This document shows, piece by piece, positions 25,849 through 35,322 of a DNA stretch of 37,531 nucleotides. Numbering within the stretch: position 1 is the stretch's first letter; the number at the start of each line of letters is the position of its first letter. The notes below the pieces were generated by a model. It ran no database searches. It saw only the letters and a list, made by a program, of their open reading frames with translations, and had not been told where the DNA came from. Both the position numbers and the translations under genes were made by a program. Source of the stretch: Nitrospira sp. (GTDB lineage: Bacteria; Nitrospirota; Nitrospiria; Nitrospirales; Nitrospiraceae); assembly GCA_024331085.1 (NCBI GenBank), contig JANDJG010000016.1, positions 1 to 37,531 on the forward strand, read 5' to 3'.

Positions 25849-26535
25849 TTACATGAACTTCAGGAACTTCTCCTTGGCTTCATCCATGACCTGGGCCGTC
25901 ACCGTCTGCAAGCCGCGTTCTCTGGCCACTCGCTCGATCTCTTTGCGGGCCATGGGGCGAATGAAGTCAGGAATGTTCTCCAGCCGCTGCTCTGCCTCGC
26001 GCGACCAGACAAGACCGTTCGGCGAGTCGTTTTTTGAATCATCCATCACTTGAAGGGTGATGGTTTTGAACCCCTGTTTGCGGGCATAGGTTTCCACGCT
26101 GCTCTGCACCATCGGTTTGACGAAGGCGGGCAAGCGATCGAGCTTTTCCTTCGCGTCCGGAGTCCAGGTGAATTCAGACGACCCGCCGTTGGACGGCTTG
26201 CCCGAACTCGTCAAGCCCATCTCCGCGACCATAGCCGAAAACGGGCAGCCGCCGGTCGTTTTTTCTCCCGTTTTTGAAGGAGCCGCCGAGACCGCGGACT
26301 TGACCTTCTGCATCTTGTCCGCCAAGGACGCCAGCGTGGGGTCCGCCGCCTCCGCGCGCGCGCCCAGTTTGAGCCCCAACGCGTTCATCATGCTGGTTTC
26401 GCCCGCATTGGTCACCATCGAGAATTTGGCGTTGCAGGAGGGGCAGCCGAAGAAGACCCCCAGCGATCCCTCTTCGGGCTTTTCAACCTTCTCGAGGGTC
26501 ATATACGTTTCACAGGTGAGACAAACGAATTTCAT
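25849..26535 (-). CDS. Zinc-ribbon protein with two PCP_red-type domains
   Basis: 228 residues. The N-terminal ribbon has Cys5/Cys8 and Cys31/Cys34. A low-complexity helical linker (about 45-120) contains a lone Cys97 in GGCPFSAM. Two 45-residue units follow (123-168 and 176-222) with W-T/S-xxA, LxxxPxF[VI][KR], a conserved AR-G turn and a VMDxxK end, very like the C-terminal domain of BchB-type reductases. No nitrogenase-type subunit surrounds it. AAGGAG lies five bases before ATG 26535. A single-gene transcript ending at a clear terminator. Function unknown; a metal- or pigment-related binding role is only a guess. Confidence 0.82.
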   Translation of the reverse strand: MKFVCLTCETYMTLEKVEKPEEGSLGVFFGCPSCNAKFSMVTNAGETSMMNALGLKLGARAEAADPTLASLADKMQKVKSAVSAAPSKTGEKTTGGCPFSAMVAEMGLTSSGKPSNGGSSEFTWTPDAKEKLDRLPAFVKPMVQSSVETYARKQGFKTITLQVMDDSKNDSPNGLVWSREAEQRLENIPDFIRPMARKEIERVARERGLQTVTAQVMDEAKEKFLKFM

Positions 26536-26780
26536 TACAACTCCTTCGCTCCATTCTTGAGCTTGAGCGATCCCCCGACTTTTTCTTCCCTGACCGGCGT
26601 GGCGGAATCCAACCGTCGCATCTTCCCGCTGCGTTTACGGTAACACGGAGATTTTAGGCGAGTCAAACCAGCGGGGCGAGAGGTGAGGCGGACGGTCCGC
26701 TACAGTTCCCGCCCCTTCCGCCGATAGAGGATGATAGGGAGCCGGTTTTCTTTTTTACGGACATCCGAGAGGTCGATCAC

Positions 26781-27644
26781 ATGCCGTCGGCTGAAGAGCT
26801 GGTACAATCCTGTGCGTCTATTCCGACGTTGCCGGAAATTTACGTTCACGCGCGAAACGTCGTGGACGACCCTGGTTCGACCGGTGACCACCTCGCCGGC
26901 ATCATCAAGCGAGACCCGGCCCTCTCAGCCGGGCTGCTTCGCGTCGCCAACGACCCTCGTCATGGATTTCCTCGACAGATCGAGACCATCGAGAACGCCG
27001 TCCGTCTCATCGGCCCGCAAGCGACTGCGGAGGTCGTCGGCGCCGCCACGGTCGGACGGACATTTTCGGGAATGCCGGCTTACCTGATGGATGTCGCCAA
27101 GTTCTGGCGTAAGAGCCTGCTTTGCGCCCTGCTGGCGGGGAAAATCGCGGAATCGAGCGGCCTCGATGACAGTGCGCGCTTTTACGTAGCAGGTCTGTTC
27201 CGTGACATCGGCCATCTGGTCCTTTACCAAACCGTCCCCCAACGAGCCCAGTCTTCTTTTATCGAAGCGGGCTATTTGGAAGCTTCCCTGGCCGACGTGG
27301 AACAGTCCAACATCGGATGCGACTTTGCGGAGGTAGGCGGCGAATTCATGAGGTCATTGGGCCTGCCGCTTCAGCTTGAACGGGGGGTCCGTTGGCAGCT
27401 CGATCCCGGCAAGGCCGGCGACTTCGTTCTCCATGCTTCTATCGTCCATCTAGCCGGTGCGATTGCCGATCATGAGGAGCCGGTTGAAACAACCAGCCGA
27501 CGCCCCGGCTGGTTGTCCCTTCACCCTGACGCCGTCTCCTCCACCAAGTTTGCACCAGCCTCCATCCCGACCTTGCTCGCGGAAGCGCAAACCGACCTGC
27601 AACGGGTCTTGCGCCTCGTCTCGCCTCTCGCCAAAGCCGCCTGA
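26781..27644 (+). CDS. HDOD-domain signalling protein
   Basis: 287 residues. The HDOD domain occupies about residues 8-205: it starts SIPTLPEIYVHARNVVDDP, has the family's IIKRDPALSAGLLRVAN and ETIENAVRLIGPQATAEVV, and the region FRDIGHLVLY where the catalytic His-Asp of true HD phosphodiesterases is not maintained as a full set. A C-terminal segment of about 80 residues has no partner domain that I recognise. HDOD proteins act as adaptors in bacterial stress, motility or second-messenger signalling. GAGAGG lies eight bases before ATG 26781. It is convergent with the sulfate operon. Confidence 0.88.
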   Translation: MPSAEELVQSCASIPTLPEIYVHARNVVDDPGSTGDHLAGIIKRDPALSAGLLRVANDPRHGFPRQIETIENAVRLIGPQATAEVVGAATVGRTFSGMPAYLMDVAKFWRKSLLCALLAGKIAESSGLDDSARFYVAGLFRDIGHLVLYQTVPQRAQSSFIEAGYLEASLADVEQSNIGCDFAEVGGEFMRSLGLPLQLERGVRWQLDPGKAGDFVLHASIVHLAGAIADHEEPVETTSRRPGWLSLHPDAVSSTKFAPASIPTLLAEAQTDLQRVLRLVSPLAKAA

Positions 27645-27766
27645 TGTTTCAGAAACGATTTCGCAGGGAAGGGCGGGCACGAGGCGAGGCATCTGAAGAC
27701 ATCCGGCGGAAGCGGACGGTGCGAAACGAACCGACGACGGGCGACAGTCCCACCCCCGGCTCGTCA

Positions 27767-29632
27767 TTAAATGGAATACTGAAAGGTCGACTTGACTCCA
27801 AGGGTCTCATCCAACACGCCTCGATGCTTGAGCGCGTCCATGACGTGCTTGATCGCCACGTCGAGATCCACCGGTCCGTTCAAGATTACGTCGGTGTTGG
27901 GCGGAGGCTCCTCGGCGGTCTTGCTCACGTGCACGGCGATGACCGGCGCGGGATGTACGAGCGTTCTGATCGCTTGCAACGCTTCCCGATAGGCCAACCC
28001 GAAGGGATTCGTGGTGGACACCACGATCAAGCCCGTATCGATCAACAGTCGCGCCACTTCTCCGTATCGCCGCGCCATTTCCGCCGTCTGACTCTTTTCT
28101 TCTTCGCTTAAGTCGGCGTCGAGGCCTCGCCGCAAATTTTCGCCGTCCAACAGATACGCATGGCGCCCGTCGGCAATGAGTCGCCCTTCCAATTTTCTCG
28201 CCAACAACGATTTTCCGGCATGCCGTCCGCCGGTAAAGAGCACCACCGCGGACCGGTGGCCGTAGTGCTTCGCGCGGTCTTCGACGCCGACTTCACCCTT
28301 CACCCACGCGAAGTCTCGCCGGCGCGCCTCTTCTCGCAGCGACTCCTGGTCGTCCGGCACCATTTCCGTCACGATGCCGCCGCCCGCGATGTCGTATTCG
28401 TCCACCAACACGAATCGCCCGGTCGCTTCGAACGACGAAGACACATCGAATGCGATCGGAGTCTTGGTCCGGATGGTCAGCTCGGCGACTTGATTCCGAC
28501 TCACCACCGCCGCCCCCTGTTGCTGATTCAGGTCCGTCGTGTCGATGATGCGATGAAGCGCCGTCACTTCGCACTCGACCTCCTTCGTGGCGACACGCAA
28601 CACGTACTTTCTCCCCCGCTCCAGCGGTCGCTTACCCAGCCAGAACAGGTTGGCCTTGAACGACGTCGAGACGTGGGGGAGGTCGTTCGCATGGGCGGCG
28701 ATTTCCCCACGCTCCACAAAGATCTGCTCATCGAGGGTCACGCCGATGGATTGACCCGCCTCGGCGCTCATCGGAAGGGGCTCGACGTTGAACGCTTCGA
28801 TCGATTTGACGTTGGCCCGCTTGTTCGAAGGAGAGAAGATCAGTTGGTCGCCGACTTTCAGACGGCCGGCCGTGATGCGGCCCGCGATGATGCGACGTGC
28901 ATCGAACTTGTACACGTCCTGAACGGGAAATCGCAGAGGCTGATCGGCCGAGGCCGTTTCCTTTTTGAAGAGACTGAGGGTGTCCAGGACGGTCGGCCCC
29001 CCGTACCACGGCATGGCCCGGCTGCGATCGGCGATGTTGTCGCCGAGCTTGGCGCTGACCGGGATGATCCGTTCGGGGATCGCGCCGAACTGTCCGAGAA
29101 ACTCCCGATATTCTTTCTCGATGCCGTCGAAGACATCCTGCCGATAGCCGACCAGGTCCATCTTGTTGACGACGACCGCGAACTGACGGACTCCAAGAAG
29201 CGAGAGCAGGTACCCGTGTTTTTTGGACTGCTCTTTCACTCCCTCAAGGGCGTCGATCACGAGGAGCGCCGCCTCGGCCCTGGCCGCGCCGGAGACCATG
29301 TTTTTAAGGAACTCCTTGTGGCCCGGCGCATCGATGATGATGTACTGCCGTCCCTTCCAAATAAAAAACGTCCGCGCCGTATCGATCGTGATACCCTGCT
29401 CCTGCTCTTCCAAGAACGCATCGAACAGGAACGCGTATTCGAATTCCTTTCCTTGCTGGCGGCAGATCGCCTGCACCTTTTCCAATTTACCCTCCGGCAA
29501 CGACCCGGTATCCGCATAGAGCCGTCCCACGAGCGTGGACTTTCCGTGGTCCACGTGACCGACAATGACGATATTGAAATGCTCGTCCGGTTTCGAAGCG
29601 GTTCGCGCCGCCGCCGCCGTCGCCTCGTCCAT
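27767..29632 (-). CDS. cysN: Sulfate adenylyltransferase large subunit CysN fused to a divergent APS-kinase-like domain
   Basis: 621 residues. The N-terminal GTPase part (about 17-240) has G1 [10 protein letters not shown]3 DAPGH and G4 NKMD, then two beta-barrel domains (about 240-445). With CysD it makes APS from sulfate and ATP, driven by GTP. From about 460 a second P-loop domain follows with GGRHAGKS (468-475) and [10 protein letters not shown], matching APS kinase (CysC) in outline, but the DR, NIRR and SPxRxxR-type motifs of active kinases are replaced, so PAPS formation is doubtful. ATG 29632 overlaps the cysD stop by one base (TAATG). Confidence 0.92.
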   Translation of the reverse strand: MDEATAAAARTASKPDEHFNIVIVGHVDHGKSTLVGRLYADTGSLPEGKLEKVQAICRQQGKEFEYAFLFDAFLEEQEQGITIDTARTFFIWKGRQYIIIDAPGHKEFLKNMVSGAARAEAALLVIDALEGVKEQSKKHGYLLSLLGVRQFAVVVNKMDLVGYRQDVFDGIEKEYREFLGQFGAIPERIIPVSAKLGDNIADRSRAMPWYGGPTVLDTLSLFKKETASADQPLRFPVQDVYKFDARRIIAGRITAGRLKVGDQLIFSPSNKRANVKSIEAFNVEPLPMSAEAGQSIGVTLDEQIFVERGEIAAHANDLPHVSTSFKANLFWLGKRPLERGRKYVLRVATKEVECEVTALHRIIDTTDLNQQQGAAVVSRNQVAELTIRTKTPIAFDVSSSFEATGRFVLVDEYDIAGGGIVTEMVPDDQESLREEARRRDFAWVKGEVGVEDRAKHYGHRSAVVLFTGGRHAGKSLLARKLEGRLIADGRHAYLLDGENLRRGLDADLSEEEKSQTAEMARRYGEVARLLIDTGLIVVSTTNPFGLAYREALQAIRTLVHPAPVIAVHVSKTAEEPPPNTDVILNGPVDLDVAIKHVMDALKHRGVLDETLGVKSTFQYSI

Positions 29633-30429
29633 TACATGTACCCTTTCTTCCGAAGCATCTCCATGCCGCGCCCCGCGTCCTGGGCTCGTCCGGCCCGTTC
29701 CGCGATATTCGTCGCCCGCAGCTCTTCGATGATTTCGTCCACCGTCTTGGCGGTGGACTTCACGGGCGTCGTGCAGGGGGCGCATCCCAGACTCCGGTAG
29801 CGTGTGCCGTCTCCCTTGTCCAAGTACAGATCGATGAAGGGGATGTTCTCGGCCTTGATATATTCCCAGATATTGACTTCCGTCCAATCAAGCAGAGGGT
29901 GGATTCGGATATGGGTTCCCGGCGGGAACGTCGTTTTGAACTGGTTCCACAGTTCCGGCGGCTGATCGCGGAAATCCCAGTCTCCATGTTTGTCGCGGGG
30001 CGAGAAGTACCGCTCCTTCGCCCTGGTGCTGTCTTCATCGGCGCGCACGCCCAAAATGACGCCGGTGTACCCTTTCGACTCGATCAGATTTTTTAACGCC
30101 GTCGTCTTGAGCGCCGTGCAACAGACATCGCGCCCCATCGTGTGATTCATCCCGGCGGCCAGCGCCTCTTTATTCTGGCCTACGACCAAATTCAACCGCC
30201 ACTCGCGGGCCAATCGGTCTCGGTATTCGATCATGGCGGGAATCTTGTAGCTCGTATCCACGTGCAGCAGCGGAAACGGCACGTGGCCGAAGAACGCCTT
30301 GCGGGCCAACCACAGCAGAACGGTCGAATCCTTGCCCATCGACCACAGCATGGCCAAATTGTCGAAGTGTTTGTAGGCCTCGCGGAAAATGTAGACGCTT
30401 TGGTCTTCCAGCTGGCGCAGGTGTTTCAC
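29632..30429 (-). CDS. cysD: Sulfate adenylyltransferase small subunit
   Basis: 265 residues of the PP-loop ATP pyrophosphatase superfamily. Activates sulfate to APS together with CysN. P-loop SMGKDST near 30-36, HVDTSYKIP, a [19 protein letters not shown] region and GCAPCTTPV near the C-terminus. GTG 30429 is chosen because GGGAG lies seven bases upstream and the gene then does not overlap the TrpD-like gene; an open frame reaches 30468. Part of the sulfate operon. Confidence 0.93.
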   Translation of the reverse strand: MKHLRQLEDQSVYIFREAYKHFDNLAMLWSMGKDSTVLLWLARKAFFGHVPFPLLHVDTSYKIPAMIEYRDRLAREWRLNLVVGQNKEALAAGMNHTMGRDVCCTALKTTALKNLIESKGYTGVILGVRADEDSTRAKERYFSPRDKHGDWDFRDQPPELWNQFKTTFPPGTHIRIHPLLDWTEVNIWEYIKAENIPFIDLYLDKGDGTRYRSLGCAPCTTPVKSTAKTVDEIIEELRATNIAERAGRAQDAGRGMEMLRKKGYM

Positions 30430-30451
30430 AATTTCTCTCCCTTCACCTCGA

Positions 30452-31513
30452 TCATCTCTGGCTCGCAACCGGTTTGGCGCCCACCGCCTCCCGCGTCAAC
30501 TCCTCCAACTTGCGGGCCGCGGCCCCTCCTTCAAGCGCCGCCTTCGCCCTGGGGTAGCAGGCCGAAAGCGACTGCCCCTTTCCCGCCGCGTACAACAACA
30601 TCGCCGCGTTCATCAGGACCCACTCCTTGGGTCCCCCCTGCACCTGATGCTGAAGGATACGATGGAGCAGCTCCGCCTCCCTGTCCCGTTGATCCGGCGG
30701 GAAACCCGCCATCTCCCGTGAAGAACCGAGCGCCAGCCCGAAATCCTTGGGGGCCACTCCCAAGGGCGTGATACGCTCATCCCTCAATTCCAGCACCCTG
30801 GTCACCGCCGACAGGGAGAGCTCCGGATCACCCTCGACCCCGCGAATGACGAACCCCCTCGGGCAACCGAGCATGCGCAACGCTTCAGCCGTTTTCTCGA
30901 AATGCGGGGGATGCGACAGCCCGACCACCTGCGCGGAAGCGCGAGCCGGGTTGAGCAGCCTGGCGATCGGATGAAAGACGTTCCTCACACCCAGCTCCTG
31001 TCGCATCTCCAGAAATCGATAGACCGCCGGATGGTAGATGCCGATATCCAAATACGCGAACCCCTTCTTGAGCAGATCCTCGGTCACGGCGCGTGGGGTG
31101 GAATCGACCGGGATACCCAGCGCCTTCAGCACTCCGGCACTGCCCGGCCTTCCGGGAATCCCGTCGTAGCCGTGCATCAGCACCGTAGCCCCGGCGGAAG
31201 CGGCGACAATGGAGGAAGCCACCAGCGCATGGAAGGTGTCCTGTTTGCCCGCGTAGGTCGGCACATCGACGAGAGCGACTTCTTTCGGAACCGCGAGGGG
31301 AGCCACATAATGTCTCACGGCGGCCGTCATGCCCGCCAATTCCGCGACTGATTCCGACTTGAATCGCATGGCGATCAAAAAGGCTCCCGTTTGGGCCGGA
31401 GTCGCTTCGCCTTCGATGAGGGCTCTCATCGCCTGCTTGGTTTCATCCCACGTCAAATCCTTGGACGTCTTGGGCCCCTTGGCGATTTTGGCGAGGATGT
31501 CCTGAAACGTCAT
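30452..31513 (-). CDS. TrpD-like (anthranilate phosphoribosyltransferase family) protein, non-canonical
   Basis: 353 residues with the family's helical N-terminus ([24 protein letters not shown]) and the phosphorylase-like domain (about 75-340). The PRPP-binding GTGGD of true TrpD is absent: the position reads [14 protein letters not shown], and the KHGN element reads MHGYDG. It is thus closer to TrpD2/YbiB-type proteins than to the tryptophan enzyme. It starts one base after cysH stops and ends 22 bases before cysD, inside the sulfate operon, so it may act in sulfur metabolism or bind a nucleotide or nucleic acid. The function is not established. Confidence 0.82.
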   Translation of the reverse strand: MTFQDILAKIAKGPKTSKDLTWDETKQAMRALIEGEATPAQTGAFLIAMRFKSESVAELAGMTAAVRHYVAPLAVPKEVALVDVPTYAGKQDTFHALVASSIVAASAGATVLMHGYDGIPGRPGSAGVLKALGIPVDSTPRAVTEDLLKKGFAYLDIGIYHPAVYRFLEMRQELGVRNVFHPIARLLNPARASAQVVGLSHPPHFEKTAEALRMLGCPRGFVIRGVEGDPELSLSAVTRVLELRDERITPLGVAPKDFGLALGSSREMAGFPPDQRDREAELLHRILQHQVQGGPKEWVLMNAAMLLYAAGKGQSLSACYPRAKAALEGGAAARKLEELTREAVGAKPVASQR

Positions 31514-31514
31514 G

Positions 31515-32231
31515 TTACGACCGATGCAAGCCGCACTCGGTTTTCGCGTGGCCCTGCCAGCGACCGGCCCGCAAATCCTCTCCCGGACGCACCGGTTTGG
31601 TGCAATGGGTACAACCGATGCTCGGGTAGTTCCTGTCATGAAGGGAGTTGTACGGCACTTCATAGACCTTGATGTAGGTCCACACATCGGCCCACGTCCA
31701 TCGTGCCAGCGGATTGACTTTGACCAGACCGAACTTAGCATCCCATTCGATGAGGCCGGCGTCGGCTCTGGAGGGAGCCTGGTCTCTGCGAATGCCGCTA
31801 ATCCACGCATCGAACTTCTTGAGCACTCCGGCAAGCGGCTCGACTTTCCGCAGTCGGCAACAGAGGTCCGGATCGTTGGACCACAGCGCCTCGCCGTATT
31901 GTCGCGCTTGTTGTTCCGGCGTCAGCACGGATTTGACCTGGATCACCTGCGCCGGCGCCAGCCCGTATCGCTCGATGACGCGATCTCTCGTCTCGTACGT
32001 TTCCGGAAAGAGAAAGTCCGTATCCAAATAGAACAGCGGAACGGAGGGGTTGATCCGATGGATCATGTCCACTAACACCACGTCTTCCGCGCCGAAACTA
32101 CAGGCAAGGACGATGTTCGGCGCATACCGCTCGATGGCGGCCGCCAGCACCTCTTGCGGCGGTTTCGATTCAAGCGACTCGCCCCACGAACGGAGGCGGC
32201 CGGCGATACCCGAATTTTGGCTGTCCGTCAT
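31515..32231 (-). CDS. cysH: Assimilatory APS reductase (CysH, Fe-S type)
   Basis: 238 residues, PP-loop fold. Reduces APS to sulfite using thioredoxin. ACSFGAEDVVLVDMI and YLDTDFLFPETYET form the nucleotide site, GIRRDQAPSRA follows, and the two cysteine pairs CC (in DLCCRLRK) and CxxC (GCTHCTKPV), which bind a [4Fe-4S] cluster, mark the APS- rather than PAPS-using type. The C-terminal ECGLH carries the catalytic cysteine. ATG 32231 is 21 bases after the sulfite reductase stop. Confidence 0.95.
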   Translation of the reverse strand: MTDSQNSGIAGRLRSWGESLESKPPQEVLAAAIERYAPNIVLACSFGAEDVVLVDMIHRINPSVPLFYLDTDFLFPETYETRDRVIERYGLAPAQVIQVKSVLTPEQQARQYGEALWSNDPDLCCRLRKVEPLAGVLKKFDAWISGIRRDQAPSRADAGLIEWDAKFGLVKVNPLARWTWADVWTYIKVYEVPYNSLHDRNYPSIGCTHCTKPVRPGEDLRAGRWQGHAKTECGLHRS

Positions 32232-32252
32232 ATCAAGACTCGTCTTCCCTCT

Positions 32253-34757
32253 CTAGTCCCCGACCTTCTCGACCAGCAGCCGATAGTGCGTCGCTTCCGG
32301 CTCCAGCGCCTCTTCCCACAGCACCTTGTGCCCATCGTTCTTGAGGCTCATCGGCACATTCTTGATCGGCTCACCGGCATCCAACCAGACTTCGAGCCGT
32401 TCGCCCGCCTCCATCATTTCGAGCTTCAGCTTGGTTTTGACGTAGTTCATCGGACAAGCCACGCCGCGCAGATCGTACACGGGGACGTCGGCCCGAGCCA
32501 AAGGGGAAGAGACAAGTTCCGACTTGGGTTCTGGTTTCAGTTCCGGCTCGGCGGTTGGAGTCGCCGTGGCGGTTTCGGCGGTCGGCGCCAACTTAAGGTC
32601 CTTGCCCATGCGTTCCGTCGCGGCCCGGCAGGCATCCACGAAGCCCTTCGCAAACGCGATTTTTTCTCTGGCGAATGATTCGCCGCTCTCTTTGCTTCCG
32701 AGATCGCCGACCTTCCCGCCAAGGTCCCGGTACTGCGCGGGCACGACGCCCTTCTGCGCGATGCGGGCGTCGAATTCACCGAGCGTCTCGGAGTCGGTCG
32801 ATGGATCGAGCCCTTCCGTCACCAACAACGCTTTCGCGGCGGCCAGCACGGCCCGATACGCCTTGTTCACCGCCACCGCATACTGGTGCTTTTCGACGTG
32901 GAGCCTTGCCAAATAGAGCTCTTGGTCGGCTTCCAAAATTCCGTTTTCGATCATTTCGAGGGCGCCTCCGGCGCACTCGCCGGGGCCATGATCTTCAAGC
33001 ACAAAGGGATCATCCCCTTCCCAGTCGTAGTAAAACGTGGGGTCCTCCTCATAAGAGGGAACGATCGTATAGGGAATGAGCTCGTCCTTCAGGTCGTTTT
33101 TCCCGACGCGGTCGATGAACGCCGGCATCGTTTCACCAGGCTTGCGGTCCCTCCGATACACGTCGATCAAATGCGTAACGGCCGCCGGGACCGCCTTGGC
33201 CGGCAGCTTGACCGTCATCTGCCCGATCTTGGCCGTGCCGTTCACCTTGCCCCCGAGATGCAGTTCATACATGGGCAGCGTATGGTCTCCGATCCGTTTG
33301 CCGACGCCGTGCAGTCCGATCGTCGCGATGTGGTGCTGGGCGCAAGAATTATGGCAACCGCTGATCTTGACGGTGACTCCGGCCAGATCGTCCGGCACTC
33401 GCCCGGCCGGGAAAATCTCGGCCAGCCCCCGAGCCATCCCTTTGGATGAAGTGATGCCCAGACCGCACGTATCGGTGCCTGGGCAGGCGATGATGTCCTC
33501 AACGTGCTCGGCGCCCGGATCGGCCAAGCCCTGAAGCGCCAAATCCCGATACAACGCTTCGGTCCGGTCTTCAGGAATCCATCGAATCACGAGGTTTTGA
33601 TGAATCGTCGTCCGGAGATTGCCGTTGGAATACCGCTCGGCAAGGTCCGCCACCCACCGCATTTGGTCCGCCGTGATGTCTCCCATGAAGAGTTTGATCA
33701 CGACCGTGACATAACCTTCCTGCTTCTGCGGAATCACGTTGGTCCGCTTCCACGTCTGAAAGGACGTTTCATGGTCGTCCTCGCGATGTCCGTTGGCGGG
33801 CGCACTATTGGAGGCCAATCCGCTCCTGGTCGGCATGATCAGTGGAACCGGTCGATCGTCATGGTGGAGCAGTCGGATCGGCCGGTCTGCGGGCAGGTTG
33901 TACCCCAAGGCCGTATACGCCGCTTCCCACCGTCGTTTGAATTCTTCAAATCCCAACTTGTCGATGACGAACTTCATGCGGGCCTTGTGGCGGTTTTTTC
34001 GATTCCCCAAGGCATCGAAGACTTTGATCACCGCTTCGATGCTGGGGATCAGTTCGTCCATCGGCGTAAACTCTCGCAGCACCTTGGCTATCCGAGGCAG
34101 CGGCCCCAACCCTCCGCCGGCCACCATCCGAAAACCGACGGCCCCATCCTCCCGTTTGACGGCCATGAGGCCGATGTCGTGAATGGGAGTCAACGCGCAA
34201 TCGTGCGCGCACCCGGAAAAGGCGATCTTGAACTTGCGGGGCAAGCTCTGGTTGAGCGGATTGCGGAGGAGATGGTACGCCACCGTTTTGGCGTACGGCG
34301 TCACGTCAAACACCTCATCCCGGCATACGCCGGCCAGGTGGCAGGCGGTCACGTTCCGGACCGTATTGGAACAGGCCTCTCTGGTCGTCAGACCGACTTC
34401 CGCCAGCCCGCGCATGATCGTCGGCACATCTTTGAGCTCGACGAAATGCATCTGGATATCCTGCCGCGTCGTCACATGGCCGACGCCGGTAGCATACTGG
34501 TCGACCAACTCGGCGAGGCGGCGAAGCTGATTCGCCGAAATGCCTCCAAAAGGGATTTTGACCCGTACCATCTGGACCCCGGATTGCCGTTGCCCGTAAA
34601 TGCCGAACTGGAGGCGGAACGGCTTAAAAAGATCCGAAGAAAGGTCGCCGGCCAGACACCGAAGGGCCTCGGCTTCGAAGGTTTCAATTTCTTCGGCAAT
34701 GGCGGGCGGAATGGGAATTGTCACGACCTCGACCGTTTTCAGTTGTTGGGGAGTCAT
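32253..34757 (-). CDS. Siroheme sulfite (or nitrite) reductase fused to a helical domain and a C-terminal TusA domain
   Basis: 834 residues. Two ferredoxin-like/siroheme half-repeats (about 25-300 and 335-560): the first has C139-x5-C145 and C183-x3-C187, the second C425-x5-C431 and C468-x3-C472. Either set can make a siroheme-coupled [4Fe-4S] centre. A helical domain (about 600-715, HEPN-like in shape) follows, then an acidic Pro/Ala/Thr linker (about 725-748), then a TusA/SirA sulfurtransferase-like domain (755-834, Cys768 in GVACPMNYVK). Context says it reduces sulfite to sulfide, with TusA perhaps taking or guiding sulfur. GAGGAG precedes ATG 34757. The TTG at 34781 is rejected. Confidence 0.9.
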   Translation of the reverse strand: MTPQQLKTVEVVTIPIPPAIAEEIETFEAEALRCLAGDLSSDLFKPFRLQFGIYGQRQSGVQMVRVKIPFGGISANQLRRLAELVDQYATGVGHVTTRQDIQMHFVELKDVPTIMRGLAEVGLTTREACSNTVRNVTACHLAGVCRDEVFDVTPYAKTVAYHLLRNPLNQSLPRKFKIAFSGCAHDCALTPIHDIGLMAVKREDGAVGFRMVAGGGLGPLPRIAKVLREFTPMDELIPSIEAVIKVFDALGNRKNRHKARMKFVIDKLGFEEFKRRWEAAYTALGYNLPADRPIRLLHHDDRPVPLIMPTRSGLASNSAPANGHREDDHETSFQTWKRTNVIPQKQEGYVTVVIKLFMGDITADQMRWVADLAERYSNGNLRTTIHQNLVIRWIPEDRTEALYRDLALQGLADPGAEHVEDIIACPGTDTCGLGITSSKGMARGLAEIFPAGRVPDDLAGVTVKISGCHNSCAQHHIATIGLHGVGKRIGDHTLPMYELHLGGKVNGTAKIGQMTVKLPAKAVPAAVTHLIDVYRRDRKPGETMPAFIDRVGKNDLKDELIPYTIVPSYEEDPTFYYDWEGDDPFVLEDHGPGECAGGALEMIENGILEADQELYLARLHVEKHQYAVAVNKAYRAVLAAAKALLVTEGLDPSTDSETLGEFDARIAQKGVVPAQYRDLGGKVGDLGSKESGESFAREKIAFAKGFVDACRAATERMGKDLKLAPTAETATATPTAEPELKPEPKSELVSSPLARADVPVYDLRGVACPMNYVKTKLKLEMMEAGERLEVWLDAGEPIKNVPMSLKNDGHKVLWEEALEPEATHYRLLVEKVGD

Positions 34758-34832
34758 TGGGGCATCTCCTCTTGGCGACAATGGGACCGATGCATCTATA
34801 CCTTTACGGAAACCTGATACGCACTCTTGCGG

Positions 34833-35282
34833 TTAAATATGATACATGGGGGCATATCGCCCCTCGATCGCCCGTTGCCGCTCGGCCAACTGGTCGATCT
34901 TGATCCGCTGAAGAACATCGTGCTCGGCCTGGGCGACCTGCTTCCAGATATGGCCAAGAAGGAGATCCTGTTTAGACTGGTGCCCCCTGGCGGGAAAGCC
35001 GTTCGAGGCGCCAGGCTGGAGAACCGGGCCATCGAGCACTTCGAGAATATCGGCGACCGACAAAGCGGACGGTTCTTTGGCGAGCCTGTATCCACCGTGC
35101 GCCCCTCGTAAACTGTCGATCAATCCCCCTTTCTTCAGGGCGAGGAGGACTTGCTCCAAAAATTTAATCGGGATCGCTTGGCGTCTCGCAATCGATCGAG
35201 CTTGTACTGGAACTTCTTTCCCATGGATTGCGAGATCGATGGTAGCCATGATGCCGTACAGAGCCCGCCGGGATACCTTCAT
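34833..35282 (-). CDS. Rrf2-family transcription regulator without cysteines (CymR/CysR-like)
   Basis: 149 residues. Winged helix-turn-helix of Rrf2 type with SRRALYGIMATIDLA at the start, the recognition region IPIKFLEQVLLALKKGGL and the wing SLRGAHGGYRLAKEP. The long dimer helix and C-terminal tail contain no cysteine at all, so it cannot bind an IscR-type [2Fe-2S] cluster through cysteines. It is the first gene of the sulfate operon, 75 bases before the sulfite reductase, so it probably controls sulfur assimilation, as CymR does through cysteine synthase. Effector unknown. Confidence 0.9.
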   Translation of the reverse strand: MKVSRRALYGIMATIDLAIHGKEVPVQARSIARRQAIPIKFLEQVLLALKKGGLIDSLRGAHGGYRLAKEPSALSVADILEVLDGPVLQPGASNGFPARGHQSKQDLLLGHIWKQVAQAEHDVLQRIKIDQLAERQRAIEGRYAPMYHI

Positions 35283-35300
35283 TCTCTCTTTTTATTCTCT

Positions 35301-35322
35301 ATTATTCCCGTATGAATTATTC
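35301..35322 (-). promoter_or_regulatory. possible operator of the Rrf2 regulator
   Basis: ATTATTC occurs twice in direct orientation (35301-35307 and 35316-35322), 15 bases apart. Between them TTATTC and GAATTA (35302-35307, 35314-35319) form an inverted repeat matching five of six. It overlaps the expected transcription start of rrf2, as an autoregulatory site would. Confidence 0.35.

Noticed and set aside
28160..29800. Long open frame antisense to cysN and the end of cysD
   Set aside because: Antisense shadow of conserved genes with no family-like content.
33504..34817. Long open frame antisense to the sulfite reductase
   Set aside because: It extends into the promoter-distal leader, but the translation has only biased composition and no motif.
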